Shown here one piece after another: positions 51,222-60,480 of a stretch of DNA of 64,000 nucleotides. The stretch comes from Thiomicrorhabdus indica. GTDB taxonomy: Bacteria; Pseudomonadota; Gammaproteobacteria; Thiomicrospirales; Thiomicrospiraceae. The notes below the pieces were generated by a model that did not search any database, was not told the DNA's origin, and worked only from the letters and a program-made list of their open reading frames with translations. The translations under genes were made by a program, and so were the position numbers. How positions within the stretch are numbered: position 1 is the first letter of the stretch; every line of letters starts with the position of its first letter. The stretch is taken from the NCBI RefSeq assembly GCF_004293625.1, contig NZ_CP033040.1, positions 496,001-560,000 on the forward strand, written 5' to 3'.

Positions 51222-52127
51222 CTATTCTTTGGTTGTCTCATCAAAACTAGAGTCGTATTTTTTAAGCAAAGCAATGAACTTCGGTTCGTCTTTGATATTA
51301 TCAAAATGTGGGTCACTAAGAATACTGCCTGCAACACCTTCTGCATCTTGAAGTGAGGCTTGCAAGAACTGCAGGGCTTTATCATTTGCGCCTAGCAATG
51401 AATAAGCGCTAGCTAGTTGGTAAAGTGCGTGGGAATTATTACTGTCTACTCGTAAGGCTTGCTGGCAAAGAGAGATTGCCCAGTAAGGTTCGTCCATATC
51501 CAAAACCACGTCAGCTTTATAGGTCAATGCTTCGGCGTTTTCAGGATCTAGTTCTAGTATTTGGTCGTAAATTTCTACTTTGTTGCTCAATATTTGCTCT
51601 TGTCCGGCTTTTAACCACAGGCTGTAAATGTCTTGATGTTGTGAAAGACGTTTTTGTGCGCTGGTAATCCCTCGTGATTTGCGATGGAGTTCCTCTTCTA
51701 ATTTTTCAAGACGTTCTTCATACTCGCTGACCACTTCTTCAATTTTCGAGTTGGCAAGTGTGTGAACTTTGTCTTTCACGTCTCGAATCGAGTTCCAGCC
51801 GACGAGTACTAAGACCGAGCTGACACCTGCAATCAGATAAAAGAAATAGGTGATGGTGTCGGTTGCATAACTTACTGCGCGTGTTGTCGCTGCCAATTCT
51901 CGGTTGGTGATCTCTTTGGTCACTTCCACATGTAGGTCATTCATGTCAGTACGAAGTTGTTTGAGTTCGTCAATCACATAACGCTCGATGAATGGATTGT
52001 ATAAAGGTTCTTCAAGAGTATTCACATCTTGCGTGCTTTTATCATGCAGTTGAGCGGCGTGAGTCATCGGACTGATAAGCATTAGAAGACTAAGAAAGGC
52101 GAAAGTTTTCAAAATTGAAAAGGACAT
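51222..52127 (-). CDS. Membrane-anchored coiled-coil/TPR protein
   Basis: The 301-residue protein begins with a signal peptide (FAFLSLLMLISPMTHAAQ). One central membrane helix lies at about 95-113 (ITYFFYLIAGVSSVLVLVGW), then a charged coiled coil (about 118-160: KIEEVVSEYEERLEKLEEELHRK). The C-terminal TPR-like repeats (about 175-280) include YDQILELDPENAEALTYKADV, CQQALRVDSNNSHALYQLAS and ALQFLQASLQDAEG. The topology suggests periplasmic N-terminus and cytoplasmic TPR. No family name is recognised. AGGAA precedes the ATG. Confidence 0.8.
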   Translation of the reverse strand: MSFSILKTFAFLSLLMLISPMTHAAQLHDKSTQDVNTLEEPLYNPFIERYVIDELKQLRTDMNDLHVEVTKEITNRELAATTRAVSYATDTITYFFYLIAGVSSVLVLVGWNSIRDVKDKVHTLANSKIEEVVSEYEERLEKLEEELHRKSRGITSAQKRLSQHQDIYSLWLKAGQEQILSNKVEIYDQILELDPENAEALTYKADVVLDMDEPYWAISLCQQALRVDSNNSHALYQLASAYSLLGANDKALQFLQASLQDAEGVAGSILSDPHFDNIKDEPKFIALLKKYDSSFDETTKE

Positions 52128-52429
52128 AGAAATTTCCTGAGCAGGGTATTTAAACTGCGTTCGAATTGGGTGTGTGAATTTAGTGAATCCTATCCTAACA
52201 AAATTGGGTGGGCTTTTGACAGGGATGGTTTTTGTTGAGTGGTTTGTATTGAAGTGGTTGGCAAGGGCATGCGAACAAATTTAGCTTATCAGAATATAAG
52301 AAAGCTCTTCTGTGTTTTATTGATAAAAGCTTTTAATATCAGTGCATCCAATTTTCAATGTAACGAAATGTACTTTGAAAAAAATAGAATTCGAATGTGA
52401 AACGTAAGCCATAGGAAAAAGGAAGAAGG
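52128..52429. other. Divergent intergenic region
   Basis: About 300 bases between the TPR gene and the GGDEF-EAL gene. A TTGACA at 52216-52221 has no matching -10 element. I see no RNA gene or palindrome here. Confidence 0.3.
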
Positions 52430-54325
52430 GTGCGACAAATTACTTCAAACAACTCAATGCGTATGTACTTGAAAGTGAGCGTGATAATGGCGTTGTTGAT
52501 TGTGCCTTTGACTCTGATGCAGCAGTACATTGTTGAGAAACAACTCGAAATTAGCTTTTGGGCGATTCCAACTTTGGTGATTGTTTTGATGGTGGTGGTT
52601 GGCGGCCAATTGCTGAAAGTTTTAGAGTGGCAAAAATCTGAAAGCCAACTCTTTAAAGCTCTGACCGATTTCTCGTTGGAGTTTACTTATATCCGTTCGG
52701 TGGAAGGTGAATATCAATATGTTTCGCCAGCCGCTGAAGATATCACTGGCTACAGCGAACAGTATTTTTATGATAAGCCGAATTTTATGGACAGTTTAAT
52801 TGTGGAAGAGGATCTGGAAGCTTGGCAATGCCATGTTCATCTTATGAATGAAGACAGTGCACCTGAGCGAGTTGAGTTCCGCATTCGTGATAAAAAAGGT
52901 GAGATTCGTTGGATTGAGCATTTATGCGGTCCGGTGCACGATAAACACGGAAATTTAGTCGCTGTGCGTTCGGTCAATGTCGATATTACTGAACAGAAAC
53001 AGGCCATGTCAAAATTGGAGCGAATGGGCTTTTATGACCCTTTAACTAACTTGCCCAATAGACGGTATCTTAATCAACACCTTAAGAAACTTATTCATAA
53101 AATTGAACAGGAAGACTCCGACAAAAAATTTGCGGTCATTTTTATTGATCTGGTGAATTTTAAATATGTGAACGATGCTCACGGGCATTCGATTGGTGAT
53201 CGCTTGTTGCAGATGGTTGCTAAGCGTTTTAACAATTCTTGCTTAGACTGCGAGCAAGCAATAATTTCACGTTTTGGAGGGGATGAGTTTGTATTGGTCA
53301 ATCAAATGTCAACAACCACCGAATCGATTCAGAGCTGTGTTAAACGAATTAACCAATTACTCGAAAAGCCATTTAAGGTACACGGCTACCGTGTCAATAT
53401 TGGAGCGAGTTGTGGTGTGTCCATGTATCCAGATGACGGTTTAACGCCAGAACTTCTGATTAAAAATGCGGATGCTGCAATGTTCCAAGCAAAAAGCCAG
53501 TCGCTTAATATGGCGTTTTTTAGCCCGGAAATGGCGACGCATGCCACTGAAATGGTGACGATTCAGGCTAAGCTTCGAAAAGCAATTCAGCGAGGAGAAA
53601 TTCAACCGTATTATCAGCCTTTAATAGATTTGCAAAGTGGCAAGATTATGGGCGTTGAGGTTTTAGCCCGCTGGATTGATATGAATGGAGAACCTTCGCC
53701 ATCGCCTGCGGTGTTTATTCCCATCTCTGAGGAAACCGGGTTAATTTGGGCGTTGAGTGAAACCATGATTGAACAAGCCGGCCAGCAAATTCTAAAGTGG
53801 CAATCGCAAGGGTTGAAATTAAGTTACTCCATCAATGTTTCGGCACGTCAATTTTCCGATGAAAACTTTTGTGATAATGCGATTGCGCAGTTTAAGCAAA
53901 TGGGAATTGATCCAACTCATGTACAAATTGAATTAACTGAAAGTGTGTTGATGGATAACATTCATCGTAGTATTGATAAAATTGAATATCTTCGTTCGCA
54001 AGGTTTCAAAATTGCATTGGATGATTTTGGAACCGGTTTTGCCTCTCTGCAATACCTAACGATGTATCCATTAGATACTTTGAAAATCGATCGCACTTTT
54101 GTCATGGATATGTTGGAAGATTCCCGTAAGTTGGCGATTGCTAAATCGATTATCAATTTAGCAAAAGATTTAAATTTGAAAGTTGTGGCGGAAGGTATTG
54201 AAACAGATGAGCAAAAATCTGTATTGATGGAGTTGGGTTGCGATATTGGTCAGGGCTTTCTTTTCAGCCGGCCGGTCTGCAAAGAAAACTTGACGGAACT
54301 TATGGAGTTACAAGAGGCTGCTTAG
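52430..54325 (+). CDS. Membrane PAS-GGDEF-EAL protein (cyclic-di-GMP turnover)
   Basis: The 631-residue protein has two adjacent membrane helices (VSVIMALLIVPLTLM and FWAIPTLVIVLMVVVGG) with almost no periplasmic loop. A PAS/PAC domain (about 70-195) is followed by GGDEF (about 200-365, SRFGGDEFVLV) and EAL (about 380-625). The EAL active-site set is complete: EVLARW, NVSARQF, ELTES, LDDFGTGF, KIDRTF, VVAEGIE and QGFLFSRP. It therefore probably degrades cyclic-di-GMP, while GGDEF may be regulatory or active; the RxxD inhibition site is missing. The GTG start at 52430 follows AGGAAGAAGG. Position 54267 has a variant palindrome. Confidence 0.92.
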   Translation: MRQITSNNSMRMYLKVSVIMALLIVPLTLMQQYIVEKQLEISFWAIPTLVIVLMVVVGGQLLKVLEWQKSESQLFKALTDFSLEFTYIRSVEGEYQYVSPAAEDITGYSEQYFYDKPNFMDSLIVEEDLEAWQCHVHLMNEDSAPERVEFRIRDKKGEIRWIEHLCGPVHDKHGNLVAVRSVNVDITEQKQAMSKLERMGFYDPLTNLPNRRYLNQHLKKLIHKIEQEDSDKKFAVIFIDLVNFKYVNDAHGHSIGDRLLQMVAKRFNNSCLDCEQAIISRFGGDEFVLVNQMSTTTESIQSCVKRINQLLEKPFKVHGYRVNIGASCGVSMYPDDGLTPELLIKNADAAMFQAKSQSLNMAFFSPEMATHATEMVTIQAKLRKAIQRGEIQPYYQPLIDLQSGKIMGVEVLARWIDMNGEPSPSPAVFIPISEETGLIWALSETMIEQAGQQILKWQSQGLKLSYSINVSARQFSDENFCDNAIAQFKQMGIDPTHVQIELTESVLMDNIHRSIDKIEYLRSQGFKIALDDFGTGFASLQYLTMYPLDTLKIDRTFVMDMLEDSRKLAIAKSIINLAKDLNLKVVAEGIETDEQKSVLMELGCDIGQGFLFSRPVCKENLTELMELQEAA

Positions 54326-54370
54326 TTTTGTTAAGTTGATGTCGTCGTTCTAAAGAGCGTTGGTTGGATT

Positions 54371-56161
54371 TTAATCTTCTTTGAAATCCGCCGAATCAAT
54401 GACATAAAACTGATTGCCGCCCATGGCCTTTGCTCCTTTTTTCGCCTTGGTTGCCAAGGACGAAAGCTTCTGTCTGTGTGAAAACAGCCCAGGTTCCACG
54501 CATAGCACGCCCAGCGATAAGCTCATCATTGGAAAGAATTTTTGTTCACCATCGCGCCCAATCGCAGAAATACCGCCTTTGAGTTTATCTTCCTCGTGAT
54601 AAAAATCATCAATTAGAATCGAGAATTCTTCCAATATTCGCTCGCAAATCGGTTGGTAGTCATCTGGAGTCAGAATCACAAAATCATCCCCTCCAATATG
54701 ACCGATAAAGCTGTCACTGCCTAATGTTGCAGACTTTAAAACGCTGGCAATTGTGGTAATCACCTGATCACCTTGTTCAAAGCTATAAAAGTCGTTGTAA
54801 GGTTTAAAGTTATCGACATCGACATAAATCACATTAAAACGAAGCTGTTGGTCAAGATTGTCTTGCAATGTTGTTTGAATAGGAACATTGCCCGGCAGTC
54901 CTGAAAGAGGGTTGGCGTATTTCGCACTTTGTACTTTTAAGTCGGTAATGGTTTCCAGCAATTGGACCAGTGTGGCAACACCTACAAATTTTCCTTGTCG
55001 AGTAATCAAGAAAGCAGAGTTGAAACTGCTTTCATGTGAAGTGATTTCACGACTCACATTGACTAGAGATTCACTGAAATCAAAAACTTTCGGAGGGCGA
55101 TTCATAAAGTGAGAAACCGGCTTTTTCAAATGCAAATCTCGACCATATTGACTTGCCAGTAAGCTTAGAAGTTCATCTCGCCAAACAATACCGGCCGGTA
55201 TTTGATTGTCTAAAACAGGTAAGAAATTCACGTTTGAATTTTTCAGAAAAAATTCCGAGGCATCTTTCACTCGGGCTTTAACATCCAGAACTGGATGCGG
55301 CTTTGAAATGGAACCAATTGACTCATTTTGTGAGAATCGATTTTCCGTTGTTTGTGGCCATTCATAGTCTAGTTTTAAACTGGGAAGTGGGGAAGGGCGT
55401 TTGAACAAAAAACCTTGGACATAATCGATTCCAATTTTTTGGAGTGCTTTGAGTTCATTTTCGGTTTCGACGCCTTCTGCAATCACTTTGGCATTAGAAC
55501 CTTTCGCTAAGGTGTTAATGGTTTCTAAAAAACGGTATTTATCTGCATTAATATCTACATTATGCACAAAATGTTTATCGATTTTGACGTAATCCGGTTT
55601 GAGTTCCGACCAAAGTTTTAAGCCGTTATAGCCTGCGCCTAAATCGTCCAATGCGACTTGAAATCCGAGAGAACGGTAATGATTAATAGCTTTTAAAAAT
55701 GGCTGAATATCGTCAATTGGGTGGGATTCGGTGATTTCAATCACAATCTGGTTTAAATTCATGTCATTTTCGGTCAAAAAGTTCAGCGTTTGGCCTGATT
55801 GGTGTGCAGCACTCATTAAGGATTGTGCTGATACATTGATGAATAATTTGGCACAGTTGTTGTGGATTGAACGAGTGTTTGCAAAATTTTTAATGGCGGT
55901 TTTACGTGCTAAAACATCCATCTCCAGCAAGCACTGATGTTTTTCAGCGGTATAAAAAAGGTTTAATGGCGAGTAGAGTTTTGAGCTTTCAGGGCCTCGC
56001 GTTAATGCCTCAAATGCAAAGGTTGAGCGGCTTTTTAGTTCAACAATCGATTGGAAGTGGGTTGATAGGTTTTCAGTCGCAAAAATTGCACACAACTCCT
56101 GACCTGAAGAGGTTTGTAATAATTCGACTTTTTTTGAGTTTGAAAGCTCCTGCGAAAACAT
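54371..56161 (-). CDS. EAL-CBS-GGDEF protein (cyclic-di-GMP turnover)
   Basis: The 596-residue cytoplasmic protein has an EAL domain first (about 20-265), with a complete catalytic set: FEALTRGP, INVSAQS, EITES, LDDLGAGY, KIDKHF, VIAEGVE and QGFLFKRP. A pair of CBS-like modules follows (about 285-405), possibly binding nucleotides. The last domain is GGDEF-like with IGHIGGDDFVIL, the E being replaced by D, so cyclase activity is uncertain. The likely role is a nucleotide-modulated phosphodiesterase. AGGA lies 9 bases before the ATG. It converges with the PAS-GGDEF-EAL gene with a 45-base gap. Confidence 0.9.
   Translation of the reverse strand: MFSQELSNSKKVELLQTSSGQELCAIFATENLSTHFQSIVELKSRSTFAFEALTRGPESSKLYSPLNLFYTAEKHQCLLEMDVLARKTAIKNFANTRSIHNNCAKLFINVSAQSLMSAAHQSGQTLNFLTENDMNLNQIVIEITESHPIDDIQPFLKAINHYRSLGFQVALDDLGAGYNGLKLWSELKPDYVKIDKHFVHNVDINADKYRFLETINTLAKGSNAKVIAEGVETENELKALQKIGIDYVQGFLFKRPSPLPSLKLDYEWPQTTENRFSQNESIGSISKPHPVLDVKARVKDASEFFLKNSNVNFLPVLDNQIPAGIVWRDELLSLLASQYGRDLHLKKPVSHFMNRPPKVFDFSESLVNVSREITSHESSFNSAFLITRQGKFVGVATLVQLLETITDLKVQSAKYANPLSGLPGNVPIQTTLQDNLDQQLRFNVIYVDVDNFKPYNDFYSFEQGDQVITTIASVLKSATLGSDSFIGHIGGDDFVILTPDDYQPICERILEEFSILIDDFYHEEDKLKGGISAIGRDGEQKFFPMMSLSLGVLCVEPGLFSHRQKLSSLATKAKKGAKAMGGNQFYVIDSADFKED
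55189..55200. repeat. TACCGGCCGGTA inside the EAL-CBS-GGDEF gene
   Basis: In frame as ATA CCG GCC GGT, Ile-Pro-Ala-Gly, between the CBS modules. Confidence 0.9.
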
Positions 56162-56633
56162 ACCACTATTCCTATATTGCGTTGAAAACGACGAAATGGT
56201 AAGGGCTTGAGGAGTGTGTTTTATGACATTTTTGTTAAGGAACCTCTGATTGAAACAGAGCTTCTTTAGGTAAAAGAGTTTGAAACGGGTGCTTAAGTAG
56301 TATTGCTTAAGTTGTTTTAGTTTGTAGAGGATGGAAAGTTTACCGGCCGGTAAAAGTTGAGCGGTTTGGCGAATGTATAGTTGTCTTTAGATTGTGTAAT
56401 AAAAAGAGAGCTTTCCACGAGATGATAAATAACCAAAATTGGCTAAAACAGTACTGAACGTTGTTAAAAATTTTGCGAATAGCCAGCTATTCCCTGCAAT
56501 TTTCGTCTAGTTCAGCTCAGTTTTTTCTCAATTTATGCTTTATCTCTAACTCATGCAAAGCTCTCAAAATGATAATATCGGTTTTGAACTTCAGTCAATG
56601 TAACCGTTTGTCAGAATAAGGGAAGAGTAAACG
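56162..56633. other. Divergent intergenic region with palindrome and recurring hairpin motif
   Basis: About 470 bases with no ORF. It holds an AAGGAACCTCTGATTGAA motif with an imperfect hairpin partner (56237-56267), a direct repeat TGCTTAAGT...TGCTTAAGT near 56290-56310, and the palindrome at 56341. Promoters for both flanking genes should lie here; none is clear. Confidence 0.4.
56341..56352. repeat. TACCGGCCGGTA palindrome
   Basis: Exact copy, symmetric over 16 bases with flanking TT/AA, 180 bases upstream of the EAL-CBS-GGDEF start. Confidence 0.9.
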
Positions 56634-58028
56634 TTGAAAGTGAAAAACTTATTGAACAATTTATCTCAAGGCTTGGAAAACTTTGCAAACTCCGGTGTGG
56701 ATTCTCTGGAGAGCTTGTTGAGCCGACAGACTCATAATGTCATTATTACGGGGCTTAGCCGAAGCGGTAAATCAATGTTTTTTACGACCTTAATGACTTT
56801 GTTTGGTCAGAGAGCTAATTCAGCTAATGGAACCTCTGACCATTTACCTCTGCTTTCTAGCTTGCCGTTAGACTTGGTTGAATCGTTTGAATTACGTCCA
56901 ATCTCTGGGGAAGAGAGCTTTCCGATCGATGATTGTCTAGCAAAATTGCAAAATCAACAATGGCCTGCTTCAACGGATCAAGTTTACGGGTTTGAGTTGG
57001 TGTTAACACTCAGGCAAACGCGAGTATTGAAGCGATTGATTAATAAAACAAACAAGGTCGTTTTTCGTTTTTATGATTATCCTGGGGAGTGGTTAACGGA
57101 TTTACCGATGCTACACAAAGAATTTGTGCATTGGTCAGATTCTGCTTGGTCGCAGCAGTCCAATCCTCCACAAAAATTCTATGCCCAAGGCTGGCAAGCA
57201 TTTGTTGAGCAGTTTGATTTTGATTTGTCACCTGAAAGTGCCAGAGTTGAAGAGTACATTCAAAATTTTCGGCATTATTTACAAACTGCGAAAGACAATG
57301 GCATCACTCTCTTACAACCGGGTTCTATGCTAATGGAGGCTCAGACTTTTAATTGGACAGTGAATGGATTTGCTCCATTGCCCAGTTCAGTGAGTAGTGA
57401 TCCTGAACATCCGTGGACTCGACTGTTTAATGAGAATTTTGAGCTGTTTAAAAAGCTCTGGCTAAAACCGTTGCAGGAAAACTACTTTTTAAAAGCGGAT
57501 AAGCAGATCATTATGCTGGATTTGCATGAAGGTTTGAGTCACAGTCGAGCGCATTTGAATCAACTCAAAGAAACAATCAGTAATCTTGCCAATAGTTTCG
57601 TTTATGGTGCGAATAAATGGTACAAACCCAAAATTTTGTTTGGCGATCAAATCTCTAAAGTGGCCTTTGTGGCAACAAAATCTGATTTGATACCACACGC
57701 TCAACAAGGCAATTTTTTAAAGTTGCTGCAAGAAATTACTAGTGGTGTGCGCGCTCATCTAAAGGATCATGATGTTGATTTCCAACACTTTCTGATCTCT
57801 GCCATTCAGGTGACAGATCCAGGTGAGTGTGAAAATTGTTTACGCTTTACGGACACTCATAACGATTATCAAGAATGGGAACTTGAACCGTTGCCATGTT
57901 CTTTGAAAGAGCTTGAACCGAATCAGACTTATCCGGTGATGCCTGCCGCAGTTCCCAAGGATGTTATGAACCGAATGTACCATGCGCAAGGCATTGATCG
58001 TTTAATAGAATATCTAATCAAAACTTAA
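56634..58028 (+). CDS. ycjX: YcjX-family predicted GTPase/ATPase
   Basis: The 464-residue protein matches YcjX: N-terminal helices then the P-loop VIITGLSRSGKSMFFTTL (about 37-54), a family FRFYDYPGEWLTDLPML segment (about 142-158), and a C-terminal KVAFVATKSDLIPHAQ resembling a nucleotide specificity motif. In E. coli ycjX and ycjF belong to the phage-shock regulon; no psp genes are in this window. The TTG start follows GGGAAGAG; a GTG two codons later is possible. ycjF follows 10 bases after the stop. Confidence 0.9.
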   Translation: MKVKNLLNNLSQGLENFANSGVDSLESLLSRQTHNVIITGLSRSGKSMFFTTLMTLFGQRANSANGTSDHLPLLSSLPLDLVESFELRPISGEESFPIDDCLAKLQNQQWPASTDQVYGFELVLTLRQTRVLKRLINKTNKVVFRFYDYPGEWLTDLPMLHKEFVHWSDSAWSQQSNPPQKFYAQGWQAFVEQFDFDLSPESARVEEYIQNFRHYLQTAKDNGITLLQPGSMLMEAQTFNWTVNGFAPLPSSVSSDPEHPWTRLFNENFELFKKLWLKPLQENYFLKADKQIIMLDLHEGLSHSRAHLNQLKETISNLANSFVYGANKWYKPKILFGDQISKVAFVATKSDLIPHAQQGNFLKLLQEITSGVRAHLKDHDVDFQHFLISAIQVTDPGECENCLRFTDTHNDYQEWELEPLPCSLKELEPNQTYPVMPAAVPKDVMNRMYHAQGIDRLIEYLIKT

Positions 58029-58038
58029 GGAGCGCAAA

Positions 58039-58956
58039 ATGAACGCGCCGGACTACCAAGAACGTGTAAAAAAACGAGTGCTTTCTCAAAGACAGCCTGA
58101 AATACAAGCTTATGAAGTGACTGAAGACACGGAAAATCACCGTGAACTTGAAAATATAGAATCGAGTTTGAGTAGATGGGTTTGGGTTGTTGGTATTCTG
58201 CTAATGGCAGTGATTGGCTTTTCGATGGTAGAGGCTTACTTAACGGTAGTAAATCTTTTTCAAACAAATGTTGTTTTAGGCGGTTTTTTATCGTTTTTGC
58301 TGATAGTTGCAATGTTCGCTTTTAGTTACTTGATTGGTCGGGAATGGTTGGGCATTAAACAACTGAAAAGCATCTCGTCATCTTCTTTATCGCTGGATGA
58401 ATTAAAAGATAAAGGCGATCGTGAGACGACCATGAAAGCGATTAATGTTAGAGCCCGAAGCCTTGCTTCGATGACACCCGCTTATGCATTGCATCGAACA
58501 TTTTTTCAAACGATTAAACCTCACCATACAAATGATGAAGTTTTACAGATTTATGGTGAGAAAGTACAAAAGCCATTGTTGGAAAAAGCGAGAAAAGTCC
58601 TCAAACAGGAATCTATCGGTGCAGGTGCAGTGGCATTTATCAGCCCGAATTCCTTACTGCAGACTTTCGGCATTCTTTGGATCAGCATGAGAACGCTTAA
58701 AAAAATCGCTTATGTTTATGGTATTCGTCCAAGCCTTATAGGGAACCTGAAACTTTTTCGTGTTGCTTTAGAAAACCTTGCCGCGAGTTCATTCACTGAT
58801 TTAGTCACTGATGAGCTTGCAAATCAGTTGGGTGGAACCATTGGCGATAAGGTCATTGCAAATTCTGCGGATGCAATTACGGCGGCCAGCCTGAATCAGA
58901 GATTAGGTCGGGCACTCATAAAAGAATTAACAAATTCTTCAACTAAGGTTGAATGA
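58039..58956 (+). CDS. ycjF: YcjF-family (DUF697) inner-membrane protein
   Basis: The 305-residue protein has an acidic N-terminal region, two membrane helices (WVVGILLMAVIGFSMVEAYL; GGFLSFLLIVAMFAFSYLIG, about 48-108) and a C-terminal DUF697-type region (SPNSLLQTFGILWISMRTLKKIAYVYGIRPSL...). It is always found with ycjX. AAGGAG lies 7 bases before the ATG. It probably anchors YcjX at the membrane (inference from operon). Confidence 0.9.
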   Translation: MNAPDYQERVKKRVLSQRQPEIQAYEVTEDTENHRELENIESSLSRWVWVVGILLMAVIGFSMVEAYLTVVNLFQTNVVLGGFLSFLLIVAMFAFSYLIGREWLGIKQLKSISSSSLSLDELKDKGDRETTMKAINVRARSLASMTPAYALHRTFFQTIKPHHTNDEVLQIYGEKVQKPLLEKARKVLKQESIGAGAVAFISPNSLLQTFGILWISMRTLKKIAYVYGIRPSLIGNLKLFRVALENLAASSFTDLVTDELANQLGGTIGDKVIANSADAITAASLNQRLGRALIKELTNSSTKVE

Positions 58957-59028
58957 TCTCTGTGATGTTTACTGGTTAAAAACTTCTGGTGTAAAAAAAG
59001 TTTAGTACTGAAGGCTGGGAAAAAAGAA

Positions 59029-59105
59029 TGGCGCACCCGAGAGGAGTCGAACCCCCGGCCTTCCCCTCCGGAGGGGGACGCTCTATCCAGCTGAGCTACG
59101 GATGC
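59029..59105 (-). tRNA. tRNA-Arg (anticodon CCG)
   Basis: A 77-nt cloverleaf with acceptor stem GCATCCG / CGGGTGC, D-arm GCTCAGCTGGATAGAGC, anticodon loop CTCCGGA (CCG) and T-arm GGGGG TTCGACT CCTCT. The 3' CCA is encoded. The gene reads Arg codon CGG. A poly-T run follows the 3' end on the minus strand. Confidence 0.96.
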
Positions 59106-59121
59106 GCGATAGAAGCCGAGT

Positions 59122-59147
59122 ATTATAAGGGTTTTGACCGGCCGGTA
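59122..59147 (-). promoter_or_regulatory. tRNA-Arg promoter overlapping an ACCGGCCGGT palindrome
   Basis: On the minus strand TATAAT (59122-59127) lies 16 bases before the tRNA. The region 16-18 bases further upstream is TTTTACC, a weak -35, directly merged with GACCGGCCGGTA (59136-59147). The palindrome fills the promoter spacer. Confidence 0.6.
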
Positions 59148-59619
59148 AAATTTTTTTAGTTGAAACTATTTCAAGTTCCTTTCATTTTCAAGATGATTGA
59201 TTCCCCATTCGACTTTAGGGGTCGTTACGTTTTAAGTCATTATCAATTTTGATTAATGGCTTTTTTATCTAGTAGATGGTTTCTGCCCATCGCAATTGCT
59301 TCTTTGGCAATAAAATTCTGATTCTCTTGAACAATCTTTGGTTGCTTCCGCTTCATTGAACGTTATTCCAATCCGCTGATATACATTCCTTATTCGTTTC
59401 TGCCATTGCAGAGAGAGGCCTCTTATGAACTTAAGAAGGTGAGTCTAAGAAGGTAATTTTCTGTTCTGTTTTATGTGATGTTTTGCATGAAAGCTTCATT
59501 TTGTCTGCAAGAAATAAAAAAAGTTACCAAAAGTAAAAAAAAGTTCTTGATGTGAATTTTATTTTTCATTAGTATATGAATCAAAGTTTCTTGATAGGAA
59601 TAACCAAAAGGCAAATGAC
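59148..59619. other. Intergenic region between tRNA-Arg and purU
   Basis: About 470 bases without an ORF. An imperfect hairpin AAGTCATTATC / GATTAATGGCTT with T-run at 59234-59257 resembles a + strand terminator. No riboswitch or good promoter is recognised before purU. Confidence 0.35.
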
Positions 59620-60471
59620 ATGGACAAGAACTCATATGTATTAACAATCTCGTGCCCAGATCGTGTGGGAATCGTGGCAAAGGTATCGGCTTTTCTGGCT
59701 GAAAATGACTGCATGATTTCAGAGGCTAACCACCATGCTGATGCACACAACGGCATGTTCTTCATGCGCAATGAAATTTCTAATATTCAAATTTCTGATG
59801 AGGAATTTCGTAAAGGTTTTTCAAAAATTGCTGAAGAGTTTGAAATGCAGTGGCAGTTGAATTCGACCTGCGTCAAAAAGCGTGTGCTGTTGATGTGCAG
59901 TAAACAGGATCACTGCATGACAGATTTACTTTATCGCTGGAGCAGCGGTGAATTGGAATGTGATATTCCTTGCGTGATTTCAAACCACTTGGATATGAAA
60001 GATTTGGTTGAGTGGCATGGTATTCCTTTTATCCATATTCCTGTTACACCAGATAACAAACCTCAGGCGTTTTCTGAAGTCGTTAAGTGGGTGGATCATT
60101 ATCAGGCTGACACGATCGTTTTAGCTCGCTATATGCAGATTATCCCGCCGGCGCTTTGTGAGAAGTATCCAGGGCAAATTATCAATATTCACCACAGTTT
60201 CTTACCGTCATTTATCGGTGCAAAGCCTTATCACCAAGCGTATGTCCGAGGTGTCAAGCTAATTGGTGCCACTTGCCACTATGTTACGGAAGATTTGGAT
60301 GCAGGTCCGATTATTGAACAGGATGTCACTCGTGTTTCGCACAGTGAATCAGCAGATCAAATGGTTGTGCTTGGAAAAGATGTTGAAAAGAACGTTTTGG
60401 CACGAGGTTTGAAGTATCACTTGGAAGATCGTGTATTGGTGCATGGCAATAAGACCGTTGTGTTTGCTTAG
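59620..60471 (+). CDS. purU: Formyltetrahydrofolate deformylase
   Basis: The 283-residue enzyme hydrolyses 10-formyl-THF to formate and THF. It has an N-terminal ACT domain (about 5-85: YVLTISCPDRVGIVAKVSAFLAEN) and a formyltransferase-like catalytic domain with IPVTPDNKPQAF, VLARYMQIIPP, the NIHHSFLPSFIGAKPYHQA signature and DAGPIIEQDV. It opens an operon with sarcosine-oxidase-type genes 9 bases downstream, so it likely handles the one-carbon units these release. Confidence 0.96.
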   Translation: MDKNSYVLTISCPDRVGIVAKVSAFLAENDCMISEANHHADAHNGMFFMRNEISNIQISDEEFRKGFSKIAEEFEMQWQLNSTCVKKRVLLMCSKQDHCMTDLLYRWSSGELECDIPCVISNHLDMKDLVEWHGIPFIHIPVTPDNKPQAFSEVVKWVDHYQADTIVLARYMQIIPPALCEKYPGQIINIHHSFLPSFIGAKPYHQAYVRGVKLIGATCHYVTEDLDAGPIIEQDVTRVSHSESADQMVVLGKDVEKNVLARGLKYHLEDRVLVHGNKTVVFA

Positions 60472-60480
60472 GAGACTGAA

